Shown here piece after piece: positions 48,856-51,895 of a stretch of DNA of 51,895 nt. Source of the DNA: Puniceicoccales bacterium (GTDB lineage Bacteria > Verrucomicrobiota > Verrucomicrobiia > Opitutales > UBA953); NCBI GenBank assembly GCA_031285745.1, contig JAITVQ010000164.1, positions 1 to 51,895 on the forward strand, in the 5' to 3' direction. A program made the translations under genes and the position numbers. Numbering within the stretch: the first letter of the stretch is position 1; every line of letters starts with the position of its first letter. The notes beneath the pieces were generated by a model, which did not search any database, was not told the origin of the DNA, and worked only from the letters and a program-made list of their open reading frames with translations.

Positions 48856-49418
48856 GGTTCAGGGTTAAGCTGCAGGTTTTCCGGAGGCGGCAATTTTTCC
48901 AGTTGCCGGAGTACCCGGTCGATCTCCTCCGGTTTCTGGGTGCCGATCAGGATCCTCTTTCCGTTGGTTAGGATAAGCTGAAGACCTTTGTTGCCGGAGA
49001 CATTCCATGCCCAGCCCTTGCCAAAAAAATTCACCCGGATTCCCCAACCGCCGAAATCAATCAACGGACGGTATTGGCAGGTATAGGCGTTCTCGATCTC
49101 TTCCCAAGATTTTTTCTTACCGATGAGATTGAGTGGAAAAAGCCGGTAATAGACACCGTCTCGTTGAATCCTTGTTTCTAGGCATATCATGAGAAGGATG
49201 GCCAGGGCTAGCAATGCCGCCCCCGATAATGTGAAAAATACCATTGTCCCAAGATTGCTCCCATTGCCGAGCAACAGGAATAGCCCACCGAGTATTATTC
49301 CCAAGCCAGCCAGCCCGACCAACGGCCAGATGCAAAAGGGATTTTGCAGGTAAGTCTGTCGTTCGAAAAACAGAACCTCTTTCGTGCCAGGAGATGGACT
49401 TGTGTCGCCGGGGATCAT
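48852..49418 (-). CDS. Membrane protein with bacterial PH-like C-terminal domain
   Basis: Two TM helices then 'RIQRDGVYYRLFPLNLIGKKKSWEEIENAYTCQYRPLIDFGGWGIR'; start at MIPGDTSPSPG; ATGA overlap with the sigma-factor gene. Confidence 0.65.
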   Translation of the reverse strand: MIPGDTSPSPGTKEVLFFERQTYLQNPFCIWPLVGLAGLGIILGGLFLLLGNGSNLGTMVFFTLSGAALLALAILLMICLETRIQRDGVYYRLFPLNLIGKKKSWEEIENAYTCQYRPLIDFGGWGIRVNFFGKGWAWNVSGNKGLQLILTNGKRILIGTQKPEEIDRVLRQLEKLPPPENLQLNPEP

Positions 49419-49443
49419 TTTTGCTATAACCGTTATGGCCGGG

Positions 49444-50260
49444 CTATTGGATAAAATATCCGGCGGCTTTCCAAGTGCCATCGCTCTCCCTGGCATAAGT
49501 CACTGTCTCGGTGGCCTTTTTCTTGTTGGTGAATTCCGAGGTAAAGGTCAGTATGCAGTAGTTGCCGGTCGGCAGTCCGGGGCGGGTGTCGTAAGCCTTG
49601 CTGGATTGGAATTTCCGGGAGACCACTTTTCCCAGCGGCGGGCGTACCGCCGACAGAGCCTTGCTCCAGTCGGTTTCCTTGACCAGACCCTTGGCAAATC
49701 CGGCGAGCCCCTGATAGCTCTCGGCATATTTACCGGTGTCGATCAGTTCAATCCAAGTAATGACTTTTTCCGTTTGCGGGGCAATCGTGGCGTTATCCCC
49801 GGAACTCGCGGAGAATCCCAGCGACTTGAAGGTCTTGAGGACCAATTCCCGGTCCAATGTTTTTCCCATGCCATAGTACTCGATAACCAACTTGTCTTGC
49901 CGGAGCGAATACGGGGGCAGGTGATCCCAGTTCGACAATCTTCGCATGAATGGTCTTGGCGGCAGCATCATCGGAACCAAGGATGGCATTGATCTGGAGT
50001 GTCTTTCCATCAACCATGATGACGGAGTTGCTCATGCGGGAAATCTTGCCACCCAATTTCTTCTCGAATGCGGTTATCTGCTGGCGTGGAATGACCGTGG
50101 TTTTCTGAAGCTTTATCTCTTGCGGCAGGTTTTTCAAAAAGTCGTCTGCCGGGGTGACAGTTTTTTCCTGAGCCGAGAGAACAGGAAAGGTTGCTACCAT
50201 TGCCACCAGTGCAAGGACAAGGAGTAGAAAGTGTTTTTTATACAGATGGAGAGAAGTCAT
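49444..50260 (-). pseudogene. DUF4019-like exported protein, frameshifted
   Basis: N-terminal half in ORF 49793-50260 (signal peptide), C-terminal half in ORF 49444-50013; joining at the G5 tract 49913-49917 gives ...KIVELGSPAPYSLRQDKLVIEYYG.... Confidence 0.7.
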
Positions 50261-50347
50261 TTTTGTAATGGATAAGAAAGAGAGAAGCCTGTGAGGTTTA
50301 CGTTATTGATTAATCGGGATTCGACGAAGCCATTGAGAGCGACGCGA

Positions 50348-51895
50348 TCACTGGATAACGTATCCAGTAATCAGCCAAGTGCCGTCTTGTGCCTTAACAA
50401 AGGTTACTATTTCGACGGCATTCTTCTTGGCGGTAAACTCGGTTTCGAAAGTCAGTACACGGTAATCTCCATCCGGCATGCCGGGTAGCGAGGTGAGGAC
50501 TTCGTCAGTTTTTATTTTGCGAAAGACTACATTCCCGAGCGGCTTGCGCACGGCTTCCATGGCTGAGACATAGTCGGATTCAGAGATCAACTTCTTGGCA
50601 AATTCAGCAAAACGGGCATAACTTTCTCGATATTTTCCGACGTCGCTAAAAACCAACCATTCAGAGGCCTCGGATTCGAATGGATATTCTGATTTTTCGG
50701 TTTGCCCAAGCATTGGCTCCCATTTGCCATTAGTTTTTTTCCAAAAAGCGGCTTTGTTTAGATCGGGAATATCCGTAACCAACGGCCTCACTGGTTCATC
50801 CTGGACATCGTAGCTCAATATGCGCCAGTGGTCGTTCTCTTGGACAAAAATTACCGTCTCCTCGGTAGCCTTTTTTTCAGAAAAATCTGTTTTGAATTTA
50901 ACCACACGAGCCTTTAGCTCCTGTGGGTCCTTTCCATCAATCTTGGCGATTGCCAGCATGGAGACTTTGCGTTTTCGAGCAACCAGATCTCCCAAGGGAG
51001 TTCTCAATTTGGTTATCTTTTTTGCCCAATCCTGGGAATTTACCTGGGAGGTTTCGCAAAGCGCCAGATGCTGGTAGCCTTCCGGATAATTCTGGGTGTC
51101 GATTAAGGCCAGCCAGGTAAGCGCATCGGTTTCACCGGCAGGAGCCGCATTTCCGGTAGTTGATTCAGGGACGATAAGCGTCACATGCTTGATGTCGGCT
51201 GCAGTCATCCAAACCATGGCATCAATGGCCGCCTTGTAGGCGACGTTTGCAGCAATATTAATGCGGAATTCAATATCGGGTTTTTCAGCTTTTCAGCCTT
51301 GAGCAGTTCATCCAACGGTTGTCCGGTTTCGGCAATAAAGGGGAGGCCTTTGTCGGAAAATCCAATTAGACGGCTGTTAAGTTTATAGGCAGGGTTCCCG
51401 GTTTTTGCGTCCTGCTCGATTGTCAGGATGTTAGGGCTGGCTTTGATTTTGGTACTATTACCCGAGTCAGCGTCTTGGGAAATCGAGGCAATGCTGATAT
51501 CTATAAATCCACTATTCTTTGCCCATTGAACACAATCTATTATCACGTTGTTGGGAAGCACTTCGTCTACATGTATGAGTAACCTGGTATCAGGATTCTT
51601 TTTGTTTTCAGCATCGAGGAACTTTTTGAGGACTTGCTCATCTGACTGGATGTCGACTGTGGTGCTTTGTGCCGATTGGGCTTTGTAGATTGGTTTTTTA
51701 TGTTGCGCATCCCATTCGATAAAGAGGTGCGATATATTATCCGGTGTGACCGGCGTACCCTTTTTTGAGACGAGTGCATCCTGATCCGAATCCTTAAGGA
51801 CAGTGTCGATGCTGACATTCTGGAATCCATTATCTTTTGCCCATTGAAAGCAGTCCATTAGCGCCTCGGCGGGAAGACTCCCCTCCACGTGTATA
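50348..51895 (-). pseudogene. ExbD/TolR-like repeats plus two DUF4019-like domains, frameshifted and truncated by window end
   Basis: ORF 51205-51888 (open past the window edge) and ORF 50348-51217 join as ...AEKLKKPDIEFRINIAANVAYKAAIDAMVWMTAADIKHVTLIVPE if one base is restored in the tract near 51281-51285. Confidence 0.65.

Overview
This is a Verrucomicrobiota-like chromosomal window. The lineage is inferred from PEP-CTERM-type sorting tails, autotransporter-type beta-strand repeats, Flg_new_2/InlB-like repeats and HAF repeats. From left to right it contains: (i) a co-directional pseudopilus / type II secretion-like cluster (GspF/PilC protein, pseudopilin, coiled-coil proteins) followed by a 3837-aa repeat protein and other surface proteins; (ii) an AT-richer polysaccharide or lipid glycosylation block (membrane protein, methyltransferase, GT2, GtrA); (iii) housekeeping genes (GH29 fucosidase, guaB, menC-like, menE-like, kdsA, a Bax-inhibitor-1 family protein); (iv) an RNA-repair island, rtcR <- / -> Ro60(TROVE) - noncoding array - rtcA - rtcB; (v) a 42-43 bp palindromic tandem array; and (vi) HAF-repeat, TPR, sigma-factor and DUF4019-like genes, several of them interrupted. 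The standout is the ~0.5 kb noncoding stretch between Ro60 and rtcA. By hand folding it encodes four tandem Y-RNA-like units. All four share a Ro-type basal stem with compensatory base changes. Units 1 and 2 carry a circularly permuted tRNA-like module (T-arm, acceptor-like stem, D-arm), unit 3 keeps only the T-arm plus a stem, and unit 4 is a bare stem-loop just upstream of rtcA. The Ro-Y RNA-RtcBA association is known in other bacteria. The graded four-member array is the part that looks undescribed, but I could not search databases.
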